Shown here: positions 15,986 through 25,271 of the stretch, piece after piece
Numbering within the stretch: position 1 is the first letter of the stretch
How the letters are laid out: each line of letters begins with the position of its first letter
Assembly: GCF_000377625.1 (NCBI RefSeq)
Contig: NZ_KB898333.1
Span: 48,681-112,680 of the forward strand
From: Prevotella veroralis DSM 19559 = JCM 6290
GTDB lineage: Bacteria; Bacteroidota; Bacteroidia; Bacteroidales; Bacteroidaceae
Reading direction: 5' to 3'
DNA length: 64,000 nt
Made by a program: the position numbers and the translations under genes
Notes under the pieces: model-generated
The model's input: the letters and a program-made list of their open reading frames with translations, nothing else
Told to the model about the DNA's origin: nothing
The model's database searches: none

Positions 15986-17335
15986 CTATCTTGCAGTACG
16001 GAAAGTGAGCCTCTCCCCTCTCGTTGTTGTGTTTAATTTGCCATTATCCAATAGGTGATGTCCATTGCAGAAAGTGTGTATTACCTTCCATTGAAACGTG
16101 TGCCCCATCATCGGGCTCCACTTACATTTACTCTGTATGCACGCTTCGTCTACTGTCCATGATTGATGTGGTTGAACGATCGTAACATCTGCCTTGTAGC
16201 CTTCTCGTAGGTAACCTCGCTTGTCAATATCGAACAGTTGCGCTGGAGCATGTGCCATTAACTCAACCAGTCGTTCGATGGTTAGAACGCCATTATCCAC
16301 CAGTTCCAACATAGAAACGAGTGAGAACTGAATCATGGGCATACCCGAAGCAGCCTTGGCACAGCCTCCTTGCTTTTGAGAAAGGAGGTGGGGAGCATGG
16401 TCTGTACCGATCGTTGTAATACGGCCAGACATGAGTGCTTGTTGAATAGCAGCACGATCAGCTGGTGTCTTAACGGATGGATTGCATTTGATTAGTGCGC
16501 CTTTCGTAAGATAATCCTCGTTGGAAAAGATGATGTGGGCAATCACTGCCTCAAGAGTTATGCGCCCCTCATCTTCTGGATGACCTGCAAATGAAAGCTC
16601 TTTAGCCGTAGAGACGTGTGCAATATGAAGCTGTGTCTTGTATTTCCTGGCAAGTTCAACAGCTAAGGAAGACGACTGCCAGCAAGCCTCCTCACTGCGG
16701 ATTTCCCAATGATGGGTAATGTCTGGGTCTTCTCCAAAGCGTTCTTTAGCCGCCTTCATATTCTGGTTTATGATACCAGAGTCCTCACAATGTGTCATAA
16801 CAGGAAGCTCCAAAGAGGCTGCAACACGGAAGGTTGCCTCTAAGGAATCACGTTGGTCTACCAGCATATTCCCCGTTGAAGCTCCCATGAAGAGCTTTAT
16901 TCCAGGAATAGAGTGGACATCTAATTGCTCAAATAACTTACTATTCGTATTCGTGGCACCAAAGAAGAAACTATAGTTAACGTGACTTGACTTCGCAGCA
17001 CGTGCCCACTTATCTTCCAATGCCACTATAGTTGTGGTCTGGGGATTGGTATTCGGCATATCAAAATAGGATGTCACACCACCGAAAGCAGCTGCCCTAC
17101 TCTCGCTCTCAAGGTCTGCCTTCTCTGTAAGCCCTGGTTCACGGAAGTGGACATGACTGTCAATAACACCTGGCAAGACGAAACATCCCGTGGCATCGAC
17201 TACCTCGTCAAATGTGCCACGGGCTGTTAGATTACCCTTAATAATATCTTTGATACAATCATCCTCTATGATTATTGAGCCGAGAAAACTTCGACCTTCG
17301 TTGACGATAGTACCGCCTTGAATAAGTCTCCGCAT
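15986..17335 (-). CDS. pyrC: Dihydroorotase
   Basis: 449 aa, the long class I-like type. Catalyses cyclisation of carbamoyl aspartate to dihydroorotate in pyrimidine synthesis. Zinc ligands are seen in D-S-H-V-H-F-R-E-P-G, then in M-T-H-C-E-D, I-A-H-V-S-T and G-T-D-H-A-P-H. The P-G-L-T-E-K-A-D segment supplies the carboxylated-lysine region. The alternative is a related amidohydrolase such as allantoinase, but the motif set fits dihydroorotase best. The gap to the next gene upstream holds array B. Confidence 0.9.
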   Translation of the reverse strand: MRRLIQGGTIVNEGRSFLGSIIIEDDCIKDIIKGNLTARGTFDEVVDATGCFVLPGVIDSHVHFREPGLTEKADLESESRAAAFGGVTSYFDMPNTNPQTTTIVALEDKWARAAKSSHVNYSFFFGATNTNSKLFEQLDVHSIPGIKLFMGASTGNMLVDQRDSLEATFRVAASLELPVMTHCEDSGIINQNMKAAKERFGEDPDITHHWEIRSEEACWQSSSLAVELARKYKTQLHIAHVSTAKELSFAGHPEDEGRITLEAVIAHIIFSNEDYLTKGALIKCNPSVKTPADRAAIQQALMSGRITTIGTDHAPHLLSQKQGGCAKAASGMPMIQFSLVSMLELVDNGVLTIERLVELMAHAPAQLFDIDKRGYLREGYKADVTIVQPHQSWTVDEACIQSKCKWSPMMGHTFQWKVIHTFCNGHHLLDNGKLNTTTRGERLTFRTAR

Positions 17336-17444
17336 ATAATTATAAATGTTTTAGGGGTTTCGTTGAGAATAAAGTAAGCCTTATTGAGTCTTCCGAACCA
17401 TCTATCTCTAATACTCAAAGCACTCTCCACAACTGTAATCATTT

Positions 17445-17532
17445 GTTATCATCCTTGTGACAATCCGTTATCACCATTGTGATACTCGATTATCACTATT
17501 GTGATACGCCGTTATAACTATTGTGATAATTA
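17445..17532. repeat. Array B: four 22-bp TTATCAC/GTGATA palindromes
   Basis: Units begin at 17445, 17467, 17489 and 17511, exactly 22 bp apart, with consensus GTTATCACTATTGTGATA followed by four variable bases. The arms TATCAC and GTGATA form a palindrome. The last unit overlaps the stop codon of the DUF4369 gene (17530-17532). The array lies between that gene and pyrC, both on the minus strand. Confidence 0.85.
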
Positions 17533-18384
17533 CTTTGGAATAGAGTCACCTGCCATCTCTGCTGGTGTAGGAGGAGCCATTGAAGCATTTGGCGTAGTAC
17601 CTGGTGCATCGTTCATCGGTGCATTTGCGGGTTCAGCCATACCATTCATTTCCTTTTGAGCCTGCAAGAATTCAGCATAAAAAGACTTTATCTCGGGGTT
17701 GTTTTTAAAGTTATCTGTGGCCTTAGCCATGATGAACTCGACCCAAGAAGGCAGTTGATTAACAGCATTAGCATACATATAATCATTCATCCAAACAGGG
17801 TAGGCATCAGGCGTAGTATCGTATGATATGCGTGTCATAAAGCACCACGGACCTAACACGTTATCAAAGTTTTCAGTGACAAACTTAGTGAATAGCTTGT
17901 CACTCTTCGCATAGACGCCCAGTGCTTTCTTAATAAGTTGAGCGTTGATAGCCGCTTCGTCATGTCCATTCAGTATCGCCGCACTCTCCTCATGATCAAT
18001 CTCTCCGTATTGATTTCGTAGTTGAGTAAACTTCGTCCAGAAGTCATTTAACCTATCATTCAATGGTGTTCCACTAACGCGCTGTTGGGTGTTGTCCAAC
18101 TTAACTACTATATCTCCACCTTCAATAACAATGGGGAATTGGAGGTTAATATCATCCATAAACACCTGCGCAACCCTAACTGAATCAATCGTACCATGGA
18201 ATGAGAACTGTCCATGAACGACGTCACATGAATCCAAGTTAACCAACGAGTCTGCCTTATCCACCTTGAGATAGAGCTTCCGACCATCTAAACTTGAGAC
18301 GTTAGAAGTGCCTTGTATATTGAAAGAACTTCCACAAGAAGTGCAAGTGATAAGCGTTAAAAGTGCGTAAAGAACTTTATTCAT
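17530..18384 (-). CDS. DUF4369 lipoprotein
   Basis: 284 aa. A lipoprotein signal ends in T-S-C-G, so the mature protein is anchored in a membrane facing the periplasm. The N-terminal domain is DUF4369 (F-x-I-Q-G-x-S...L-Y-L-K...D-S). In many Bacteroidetes this domain is followed by a thioredoxin/AhpC domain, but no C-x-x-C motif is present here. The C-terminus is a helical segment and then a low-complexity P/A/M/N-rich tail. Function unknown; envelope redox or thiol-related roles are suggested only by family relatives. Its stop codon overlaps the last unit of array B. Confidence 0.8.
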   Translation of the reverse strand: MNKVLYALLTLITCTSCGSSFNIQGTSNVSSLDGRKLYLKVDKADSLVNLDSCDVVHGQFSFHGTIDSVRVAQVFMDDINLQFPIVIEGGDIVVKLDNTQQRVSGTPLNDRLNDFWTKFTQLRNQYGEIDHEESAAILNGHDEAAINAQLIKKALGVYAKSDKLFTKFVTENFDNVLGPWCFMTRISYDTTPDAYPVWMNDYMYANAVNQLPSWVEFIMAKATDNFKNNPEIKSFYAEFLQAQKEMNGMAEPANAPMNDAPGTTPNASMAPPTPAEMAGDSIPK

Positions 18385-18409
18385 AGGTCATTAAATGGTT
18401 CCGTTTTGA

Positions 18410-18417
18410 CAAAAGTA
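18410..18417 (-). promoter_or_regulatory. -7 box for the DUF4369 gene
   Basis: TACTTTTG on the minus strand, 26 bp before the start codon. Confidence 0.5.
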
Positions 18418-18486
18418 CAATGTATAATTGATGCCAAGAAACATTTTTATTCAAATTAAAACTATCTATTCCTCTTTTAGACTTTT

Positions 18487-18921
18487 TTAGTTACTTGCCT
18501 CGTTAAGTTCCTTTTTTAGCTCATAACTAATACGATGTGACGTGTACATCTCTAGGATTGCTGAGATTAAAAGGAGTATCACCCAGTTGTGATGAAAGAT
18601 GTTTACGTAAGTAGTGTAACCCTCTGCTGTATTAGAGAATACTGGTCGAAGGAACATATAAGAGTCCTCCACCATAAAGAATCCGGCAATGATAAAGCCC
18701 AAGCCAGCAATAGTCATTATCTTACGCAAGCGACGAATAGCCTGTGAAGTGCCCTCATATCGTTGGCGAGACTGCATTAGGACGAAAGAGAGCGCACCGA
18801 CAAGCATTACCCAACATACAATGCTTTGGGCAATAAAGAAAGCATACAGCCCAGCACCTGCAACCATTGTTATTCCACCAAGAAGATATATTATTGATTC
18901 AAGTTTACTCAGTTGTCTCAT
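18487..18921 (-). CDS. Four-helix inner membrane protein
   Basis: About 144 aa from ATG 18921 (M-R-Q-L-S-K-L-E-S). Four hydrophobic helices fill most of its length, with a positively charged R-Q-R-Y-E-G-T-S-Q-A-I-R-R-L-R-K loop between helices two and three. The start overlaps the end of the DivIC-like gene by 17 bp, so the two are almost certainly translated from one mRNA. Function unknown; the link to a septum protein is suggestive only. A start at 18951 is also open. Confidence 0.7.
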   Translation of the reverse strand: MRQLSKLESIIYLLGGITMVAGAGLYAFFIAQSIVCWVMLVGALSFVLMQSRQRYEGTSQAIRRLRKIMTIAGLGFIIAGFFMVEDSYMFLRPVFSNTAEGYTTYVNIFHHNWVILLLISAILEMYTSHRISYELKKELNEASN

Positions 18922-19246
18922 ACTTTTGGGTATTATCAGGCTGTTCATCATCGCTTAGAACGAAGATATCTTCATCATCCGCCTTCATGAAATAACGCTC
19001 CCTTGCGATGCGAGCAATCGCTTTCGGGTCACGCTTTAAGTCCTTTAGTTGTTGGGTATCATGCTGGTATTGCCTATCATACTTTTGGATTTCTGCTTTC
19101 AAATCATCAATTTGGTAGGCATATTCTATGCGCTTCATAAAGCTATTTTCATCCAAGACTCCTACAATGAGAACGCCCAAGAGGATAACAATATGAAACT
19201 TGAACCGACTTAGAAAGCCAAGTATATGTCCAGTAATCTTGCTCAC
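18905..19246 (-). CDS. Septum formation initiator (DivIC/FtsB family)
   Basis: 113 aa, the typical size. One N-terminal membrane helix (about residues 14-32) is followed by a coiled coil (I-D-D-L-K-A-E-I-Q-K-Y-D-R-Q) and the family block R-E-R-Y-F-M-K. These bitopic proteins link FtsQ and FtsL to the division machinery at midcell. It overlaps the next membrane gene and lies divergent to dnaX. Confidence 0.85.
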   Translation of the reverse strand: MSKITGHILGFLSRFKFHIVILLGVLIVGVLDENSFMKRIEYAYQIDDLKAEIQKYDRQYQHDTQQLKDLKRDPKAIARIARERYFMKADDEDIFVLSDDEQPDNTQKYETTE

Positions 19247-19264
19247 TTATAATTCAATTTTGTG

Positions 19265-19272
19265 CAAAAGTA
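19265..19272 (-). promoter_or_regulatory. -7 box for the DivIC-like gene
   Basis: TACTTTTG on the minus strand, 19 bp before the start codon at 19246. It is divergent to the dnaX promoter. Confidence 0.55.
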
Positions 19273-19369
19273 AGGAAAAGATTGCACATGTTGGCATGTA
19301 GCAAACAGATTTTTAGCAAATTAACAATTTAATAACTCGGGTCTAACATAGTCTTTTCTCAACTTTTAT

Positions 19370-19377
19370 TACCTTTG
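19370..19377 (+). promoter_or_regulatory. -7 box of dnaX
   Basis: TACCTTTG, 26 bp before the dnaX ATG at 19403. Confidence 0.6.
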
Positions 19378-19402
19378 CATTACGAATTAGAAAATATGAC
19401 TT

Positions 19403-21217
19403 ATGGATGAATATATCGTCTCGGCGCGTAAGTATCGGCCGATGTCCTTCGATTCTGTCGTTGGTCAACAGGCATTGACAACAACGCTGAAGAATGCTGT
19501 AAAAAGTGGTAAATTGGCTCATGCCTATCTCTTTTGTGGACCGCGAGGAGTGGGTAAGACGACCTGTGCACGTATCTTTGCAAAGGCAATCAACTGCGAG
19601 CATCCCACCAAAGAAGGCGAAGCCTGCAACGAATGTGAGAGCTGTAAAGCATTCACCGAAGGGCGTAGTTACAACATATTTGAGCTTGATGCAGCAAGTA
19701 ACAACTCGGTTGAGAACATCAAAACACTTATGGAGCAGACCCGTATTCCACCACAGGTTGGACGCTACAAAGTGTTTATCATCGATGAAGTTCACATGTT
19801 ATCAACAGCTGCCTTTAACGCGTTTCTCAAGACCTTGGAGGAACCTCCTGCACACGTAATCTTCATCCTTGCGACCACTGAAAAGCATAAGATCTTACCA
19901 ACCATATTGTCTCGTTGCCAGATCTATGACTTCGAACGCATGACAGTTCCTAATATCATCAACCACTTAAAGGCTGTTGCTGAGAAAGAGAACATACAAT
20001 ATGAGGAGCAAGCTCTCAACATCATCGCAGAGAAAGCAGATGGTGGTATGCGTGATGCACTCTCTATCTTTGATCAAGCTGCAAGTTTCTCGCAAGGCAA
20101 TATCACCTACCAAAAAGTGATAGAAGACCTCAATGTGCTTGATGAAGACAATTATTTCAACATCATCAATCTTGCTCTTGAGAATAAGGTAAGCGACATT
20201 ATGGTTCTTCTGAACAATGTTATCAACAAAGGATTTGATGGCGGTCACCTCATCAATGGACTTGCTTCGCACGTTCGCAACGTATTGATGGCAAAGGATG
20301 CACAAACTCTTCCATTGTTAGAGGTTAGCGAACAACAACGCAAACGATACCAAGAGCAGGCGCAGAAGAGCCCTACTCTCTTCCTATATAATGCTTTGAA
20401 GATTATGAACCGATGTGATGTTGAATATCGACAAAGCTCTAATAAGCGTTTACTCGTTGAACTCACGCTCATCCAAGTAGCGCAGATAACACAGAAGGAC
20501 GATGATGTCCCAGCCTCGGGGCGTAGCCCTAAACGATTAAAATCCCTGTTCAAGAATCTTATTGTAAAGGCTCAACAGAAACCAACTCAGCAGGTGGTTG
20601 GGAGCCTTAAACATCATCATGAGGCGTCTCACAAGTCAACTGACAAAGAGGCATCTGTAGCCATTGCACCCTCTTCCAACAGCTCTTCTAAAGAGTCAAC
20701 AGCCAATCAGAGCGGCGCAGCTGTCGTCGCCCATGGTTTACCCACATCAATTAACTTAGGCGGAATGGGGCTTTCGGTCAGCAACTTACTCAAAGGAGAA
20801 GAACGAAAGAAAGCTAACACCAACGAACCAGAAGTAACCAACAAAGAGGAGAAAGAGGAGTTTTCTCAACAAGAACTCATTGTACAATGGCGTGCAATGT
20901 GCAAACGTATGCCTAACGGGATGCAAGCTCTTGCACAGCGCATGGGCAATATCACCCCTACAATAACAGCCTTCCCGAATATTCAGATACTTGCTGAAAA
21001 CAACATCCAACTCAATGAGTTGCTGCCTATCAAGGCTCGAATCCGAGCGACATTGGCTAAGTATTTGCACAATGGACAGCTTGAAGTGGACATCAGACTT
21101 GCCAAGCAGGAGGAGATCAAACCAATGCTTACACCTCATCAAGAGCTTGAGAAACTCAAAAAAGAGAATCGCCCTGTATCGAAACTCATTGAGGCTTTAG
21201 GCTTAGATCTGGCTTAG
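19403..21217 (+). CDS. dnaX: DNA polymerase III gamma/tau
   Basis: 604 aa. Clamp-loader ATPase of the replisome. Walker A G-P-R-G-V-G-K-T at residues 46-53, zinc ligands C65, C75, C78 and C81, and D-E-V-H at 128-131. The AAA+ region ends near residue 365. It is followed by a low-complexity linker (about 370-480, Q/S/T/A-rich) and a C-terminal helical domain that fits the tau polymerase-binding part. I saw no obvious slippery A-run with a hairpin that would make a short gamma form. Transcribed alone from 19370; array F lies downstream. Confidence 0.95.
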   Translation: MDEYIVSARKYRPMSFDSVVGQQALTTTLKNAVKSGKLAHAYLFCGPRGVGKTTCARIFAKAINCEHPTKEGEACNECESCKAFTEGRSYNIFELDAASNNSVENIKTLMEQTRIPPQVGRYKVFIIDEVHMLSTAAFNAFLKTLEEPPAHVIFILATTEKHKILPTILSRCQIYDFERMTVPNIINHLKAVAEKENIQYEEQALNIIAEKADGGMRDALSIFDQAASFSQGNITYQKVIEDLNVLDEDNYFNIINLALENKVSDIMVLLNNVINKGFDGGHLINGLASHVRNVLMAKDAQTLPLLEVSEQQRKRYQEQAQKSPTLFLYNALKIMNRCDVEYRQSSNKRLLVELTLIQVAQITQKDDDVPASGRSPKRLKSLFKNLIVKAQQKPTQQVVGSLKHHHEASHKSTDKEASVAIAPSSNSSSKESTANQSGAAVVAHGLPTSINLGGMGLSVSNLLKGEERKKANTNEPEVTNKEEKEEFSQQELIVQWRAMCKRMPNGMQALAQRMGNITPTITAFPNIQILAENNIQLNELLPIKARIRATLAKYLHNGQLEVDIRLAKQEEIKPMLTPHQELEKLKKENRPVSKLIEALGLDLA

Positions 21218-21280
21218 AATTGTCTTACTGATACTCCGTTCTATCAAAGGAAAATCCTATTAGGGTAAAAGATAATAAAA

Positions 21281-21374
21281 GACTGAAAAGAAAGAGAGCC
21301 TTTCTTGCCATTGAAGAGAGGCTTTCTTCAATGTGAAGGAACGCCCTTCTCTGATAAAGGAAAGCACCTCTTCA
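21281..21374. repeat. Array F: four 22-bp palindromic units
   Basis: Anchors at 21297, 21319, 21341 and 21363, exactly 22 bp apart. Units are short palindromes such as AAGAAAG/CTTTCTT and GAAGG-AACGC-CCTTC. The sequence is related to arrays E and G. It lies between dnaX and lptD (313 bp gap, otherwise empty). Confidence 0.75.
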
Positions 21375-21486
21375 ATTCTGACTAACAATCAACAGGCTAA
21401 GAGAAAGGCTAAAGCAACATAATTAACTAGTATGAACAGCGTCTTAAAAGACCGAACGACAGAAACGTTAAAATAGCGTAATGATA

Positions 21487-21516
21487 TTTGAATTCACCAT
21501 TATTTCAGTACTTTTG
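21487..21516 (+). promoter_or_regulatory. Promoter of lptD
   Basis: TTTG (21487-21490), 18-bp spacer, TACTTTTG (21509-21516), 14 bp before the ATG. Confidence 0.6.
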
Positions 21517-21530
21517 CACGGTATTAGGCA

Positions 21531-24374
21531 ATGAGAAATAAGAGCATTATACTCCTACTATCGTTCGTCATCGTATGTGCGATGGCAAGTGTTCGCATGC
21601 CAGTTCCACAACCGAAGAAGGCTAAGAAGGTTAAGGGTAACGTTATCGCAGTGGACAGCTTGCTTAAAGGCAACGTGGGTAACGATCGCAAGGAGATTAA
21701 AGAAGACACGCAGGATACCACGAAGATGGACTCTCTTCAGCTGGCTATCTACCATCATAATAAGGTCATTGACGACTCTATCAAGGCTGATAGTATGATG
21801 AGACTACGCTCGAATGGAATCAACTCTCCAGTTACTTATTCAGCACAGGACTCTTTGGTCTATGATGCCAGTACGGGAACTGCTTACTTATACGGCGGTT
21901 CTAAGGTCGATTATGAGAATATGAAGCTGGCGAGCGATAAGGTGTTTATGAACCTCGACAGCAGTTTGGTGCGTGCAACGGGTACTCCCGACTCAACAGA
22001 AGAGGGTGGAATCAAGGGGAAGCCACTCTTTACTATGGGCAAAGATGAGTACAAGAGTGACACAATGGCATTCAACTTCAAATCGAAGAAAGGCTTAATT
22101 AAAGGTGTATATACCGCACAACAGGATGGTTTCCTTAGTGGTGAGGTGGGCAAAAGAGACTCTTCTGGGGTGATATACTTACAACATGGACGCTATACAA
22201 CGTGTGACGACCCTCATCCCGACTTCTATATTGCACTCTCAAGAGCCAAGGTTCGACCAGGAAAAGACGTTGTCTTTGGTCCTGCCTATCTTGTGGTAGC
22301 TGACATTCCATTGCCTTTAGCCATCCCTTATGGCTTCTTCCCCTTCTCAAAGAAATACTCCAGTGGCTTCATTATGCCGAGCTATGGTGATGAAATGGAT
22401 CGTGGTTTCTATCTCCGCGATGGTGGTTATTACTTCGCAATAAGCGATAAGTGGGACTTAAAACTATTGGGGGAAATTTACACCAAAGGCTCTTGGGGAC
22501 TATCAGCAGCCAGCAACTACCGCAAACGTTATCGTTATTCGGGTTCGTTCTTGTTTAGTTATCAAGACTCAAAGACGGGTGATAAGGGCTTACCAGACTA
22601 CTCCGAACAGGAGAGCTTTAAGATTCAATGGAACCATAGACAGGATCCGAAAGCGAATCCATACAGCTCTCTTGCTGCCAGCGTGAACTTTGCTACGTCA
22701 AGTTATGAGCGTAACAACCTCAATAGCTTATACAACCCACAGACCTTAACACAGTCTACTCGTACTTCTTCTGTTAGCTGGAGTACAACTTTCTCAAGCA
22801 TAGGTTTGTCACTAAGTGCTACCACAAACCTATCGCAGAACATGCGTGATAACACCATACAAATGACCCTCCCCGACTTGAATATCAGCCTAAGTCGCTT
22901 CTATCCATTCAAGCGGAAGCATGCTGTGGGTAAGGAGCGTTGGTATGAGAAAGTATCTATGAGTTATACTGGACAGTTATCTAACTCGATCACAACTAAC
23001 GAGGATAAACTACTGCACTCGAACCTCTTTAAGGACTGGCGGAACGGCTTCCAACACACGATTCCAGTACAGGCTAACTTCACCTTATTTAATTATATCA
23101 ACGTTACACCATCATTCAATTTCGTTGACCGAATGTATTCAAAGAAGGTGAATCGCTCGTGGGATGCAATCCATCAGACGGAGGTGAAGGATACAACATA
23201 CGGTTTCCACAATATTTATAATTGGAGTATGAGCGTTGGAGCAAGTACGAAGTTATATGGTTTCTGGAAGCCTAGTCGTAAGCTGTTTGGCGATAAGATC
23301 CAAGCGATCCGACACGTCATCACCCCTCAAATCTCATTCTCTTATTCCCCTAACTTCGGCTCTCGTCATTATGGTTACTACGATAGTTACCAGTACACGG
23401 ATGCGAGCGGTAACGTGAAACTCGTTGAGTATTCTCCCTACCAAGAGGAGCTTTATAGCGTACCAGGAAAGACCAAAACGGAGATGATTTCATGGGATGT
23501 TAGCAACAATCTGGAGATGAAGATCAAGAGTGACAAGGACTCTACAGGATTCAAGAAGATTAGTCTCATTGATGAGTTGGGAGCGACGATGTCTTACAAT
23601 GCAGCAACCAATTTCCATCGTTGGAGTGACCTAAGTGTACGACTCCGATTGAAGTGGTGGAAGAATTATACATTCTCTATGAATGCCCAATTCGCTACTT
23701 ATGCATACGAGTTAGACGCTAGTGGCAAACCATACGTTGGTAACCACACAGAATGGGGATATGGTCGCTTGCCTCGATTCCTGGGTATGTCGCAGAACTT
23801 CTCATTCACTCTTAACCCAGAGAAGTTGCGTAAGTGGTTCGGACATAAGGATGATAAGGACGACAACAAGGTTTCAGAAGGAAGCGATGGACCAGATACC
23901 AACATCGAATCGAACATGGATGACGACCTCGAAAAAGGTAAATATGCAGCCAAGAAGAAGCGTGGTAACATCGCAGAAACAGATGAGAACGGTTACATGA
24001 GATTTAATATGCCATGGTCATTAACCATCGGTTATGGTATCACAATGCGTGAGAATACAGGTGGAAAGTTCAATACGAAGACCATGCGTTACCCTTATAA
24101 GTTCACACAGACATTGAATGTCTCAGGGAATATTCGTATCAGTGACGGATGGAACATCAACTTCTCTAGTGGCTATGATTTCGAGAACCACGCCATGAGT
24201 ATGACGACAGCTAGTCTGTCTCGCGACCTTCACTGCTTCAATATGAGTGCGTCAGTTGTATTGGCACCTTACACCTCTTACAACTTTACTTTCCGTTGTA
24301 ATGCATCAACACTAACGGATGCCTTGAAGTATGATAAGCGTAGTGGAATCAACAGAGCCATACAATGGTATTAA
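21531..24374 (+). CDS. lptD: LPS assembly outer membrane protein LptD
   Basis: 947 aa. A signal peptide (about residues 1-20) is followed by an acidic linker, an OstA/LptA-like beta-jellyroll (about 95-290: Y-S-A-Q-D-S-L-V-Y-D, G-x-A-Y-L-Y-G-G-S-K-V-D-Y) and a C-terminal outer membrane barrel rich in alternating aromatic strands. It would insert lipopolysaccharide into the outer leaflet. The C-terminal region contains an acidic, charged insert (about 765-815, D-D-K-D-D-N-K). Bacteroidetes LptD is long like this. The gene follows dnaX by 313 bp and has its own promoter. Confidence 0.88.
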   Translation: MRNKSIILLLSFVIVCAMASVRMPVPQPKKAKKVKGNVIAVDSLLKGNVGNDRKEIKEDTQDTTKMDSLQLAIYHHNKVIDDSIKADSMMRLRSNGINSPVTYSAQDSLVYDASTGTAYLYGGSKVDYENMKLASDKVFMNLDSSLVRATGTPDSTEEGGIKGKPLFTMGKDEYKSDTMAFNFKSKKGLIKGVYTAQQDGFLSGEVGKRDSSGVIYLQHGRYTTCDDPHPDFYIALSRAKVRPGKDVVFGPAYLVVADIPLPLAIPYGFFPFSKKYSSGFIMPSYGDEMDRGFYLRDGGYYFAISDKWDLKLLGEIYTKGSWGLSAASNYRKRYRYSGSFLFSYQDSKTGDKGLPDYSEQESFKIQWNHRQDPKANPYSSLAASVNFATSSYERNNLNSLYNPQTLTQSTRTSSVSWSTTFSSIGLSLSATTNLSQNMRDNTIQMTLPDLNISLSRFYPFKRKHAVGKERWYEKVSMSYTGQLSNSITTNEDKLLHSNLFKDWRNGFQHTIPVQANFTLFNYINVTPSFNFVDRMYSKKVNRSWDAIHQTEVKDTTYGFHNIYNWSMSVGASTKLYGFWKPSRKLFGDKIQAIRHVITPQISFSYSPNFGSRHYGYYDSYQYTDASGNVKLVEYSPYQEELYSVPGKTKTEMISWDVSNNLEMKIKSDKDSTGFKKISLIDELGATMSYNAATNFHRWSDLSVRLRLKWWKNYTFSMNAQFATYAYELDASGKPYVGNHTEWGYGRLPRFLGMSQNFSFTLNPEKLRKWFGHKDDKDDNKVSEGSDGPDTNIESNMDDDLEKGKYAAKKKRGNIAETDENGYMRFNMPWSLTIGYGITMRENTGGKFNTKTMRYPYKFTQTLNVSGNIRISDGWNINFSSGYDFENHAMSMTTASLSRDLHCFNMSASVVLAPYTSYNFTFRCNASTLTDALKYDKRSGINRAIQWY

Positions 24375-24447
24375 TTTCTATTCGATCGGGAACGAAAGAG
24401 AGAACGCTTCCATCTTATCCTAACAAACAACTCAAGCAACGAGGTAC

Positions 24448-24807
24448 ATGAGAAGACTGATACAAGCAATTCATATATCATACAAGAGTCGGGATGCTTA
24501 TGCCGCATTAAGTATGCCAGTATATAATGCGGTTGCCTATGAGTTCGACAATACCCAAGTAATGGTCGATGCTTTCTGTGGACGTATTGATGCCCCAGAC
24601 TACTCTCGTGTTGAGAACCCAACAGTAACAAATCTGGAGTTGAGAATCAAAGCTTTGACAGGTGCAGAGCGTGTAACGGCTCTTAACTCGGGTATGGCTG
24701 ACATCAGTAATACAATGTTTGCCATCGTTGAACAAGGTAAAAATGTAATGACATCACGCCATCTCTTTGGTAAATCCTACTCTCTTTTGACACCAACTCT
24801 CAAGTGA
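24448..24807 (+). pseudogene. N-terminal fragment of a Cys/Met-metabolism PLP enzyme
   Basis: 119 codons that match the first quarter of O-acetylhomoserine sulfhydrylase / cystathionine gamma-synthase enzymes (usually about 400 aa or more): D-A-Y-A-A-L-S-M-P-V-Y-N, Y-S-R-V-E-N-P-T, and L-N-S-G-M-A-D-I-S. The sequence stops at L-F-G-K-S-Y-S-L-L-T-P-T-L before the PLP lysine. It cannot be active. The next bases encode the end of a different PLP enzyme, so a deletion joined two genes. Confidence 0.85.
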
Positions 24808-24815
24808 CTATGAGT

Positions 24816-24929
24816 AGGGACAAGGCTCATCTGGCATTGAATGGCGGTGATATGTTCGATTTTGGAGGTAAAGGTTTCATGCGTTTAAACATCTCCCCTC
24901 CTCTTGTTCTATACTGTGTCAAGTATTGA
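24816..24929 (+). pseudogene. C-terminal fragment of a MalY/PatB-type aminotransferase
   Basis: A 37-codon stretch in another frame reads A-H-L-A-L-N-G-G-D-M-F-D-F-G-G-K-G-F-M-R and continues L-N-I-S, then TGA. This matches the C-terminal end of PatB/MalY cystathionine beta-lyases. The rest of the gene is missing. It lies just after the truncated gene at 24448. Confidence 0.65.
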
Positions 24930-24989
24930 ACCAGTTGGCAAATACAATGAGAAATCTATCATATATAAGGAGAAACTGACAAATAGACA

Positions 24990-25026
24990 AGCGGGATTGT
25001 AGCATCATCAAGACTATAGTCCCGCT
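24990..25026. other. 13-bp hairpin in the 24930-25271 gap
   Basis: Arms 24990-25002 and 25014-25026 pair over 13 bp with two G-U pairs. No T tract follows. The rest of the gap holds the promoter at 25138, a possible leader hairpin (AACCCAAT 25189-25196 / ATTGGGTT 25220-25227) and no gene. Confidence 0.5.
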
Positions 25027-25137
25027 ACTATTAAAAGACACACCACACTTAGAACCACGAGAAAGGATAGAGTTGTTAGTGTGAAGAAAAAACATATAAG
25101 TTTATTCCAAATCATTGTATATTACAATAGAAAAGTC

Positions 25138-25145
25138 TATCTTTG
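25138..25145 (+). promoter_or_regulatory. -7 box of the symporter gene
   Basis: TATCTTTG, with a leader of about 120 nt before the ATG at 25272. Confidence 0.5.
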
Positions 25146-25271
25146 CAATTGACTTACCATACTTGATAAGTAGGAAGACTATACTACCAACCCAATTATC
25201 CATCATTTAAAATAAACGCATTGGGTTGTTAAATCCTTAATTATAAACTATAACGGACATACAAGTACGAT

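Noticed and set aside
24375..24447. Promoter for the fragment at 24448
   Set aside because: No consensus box is seen, and the gene is broken, so no claim is made.
25150..25271. Riboswitch in the symporter leader
   Set aside because: Only one weak hairpin can be drawn; no known riboswitch core motif is visible.
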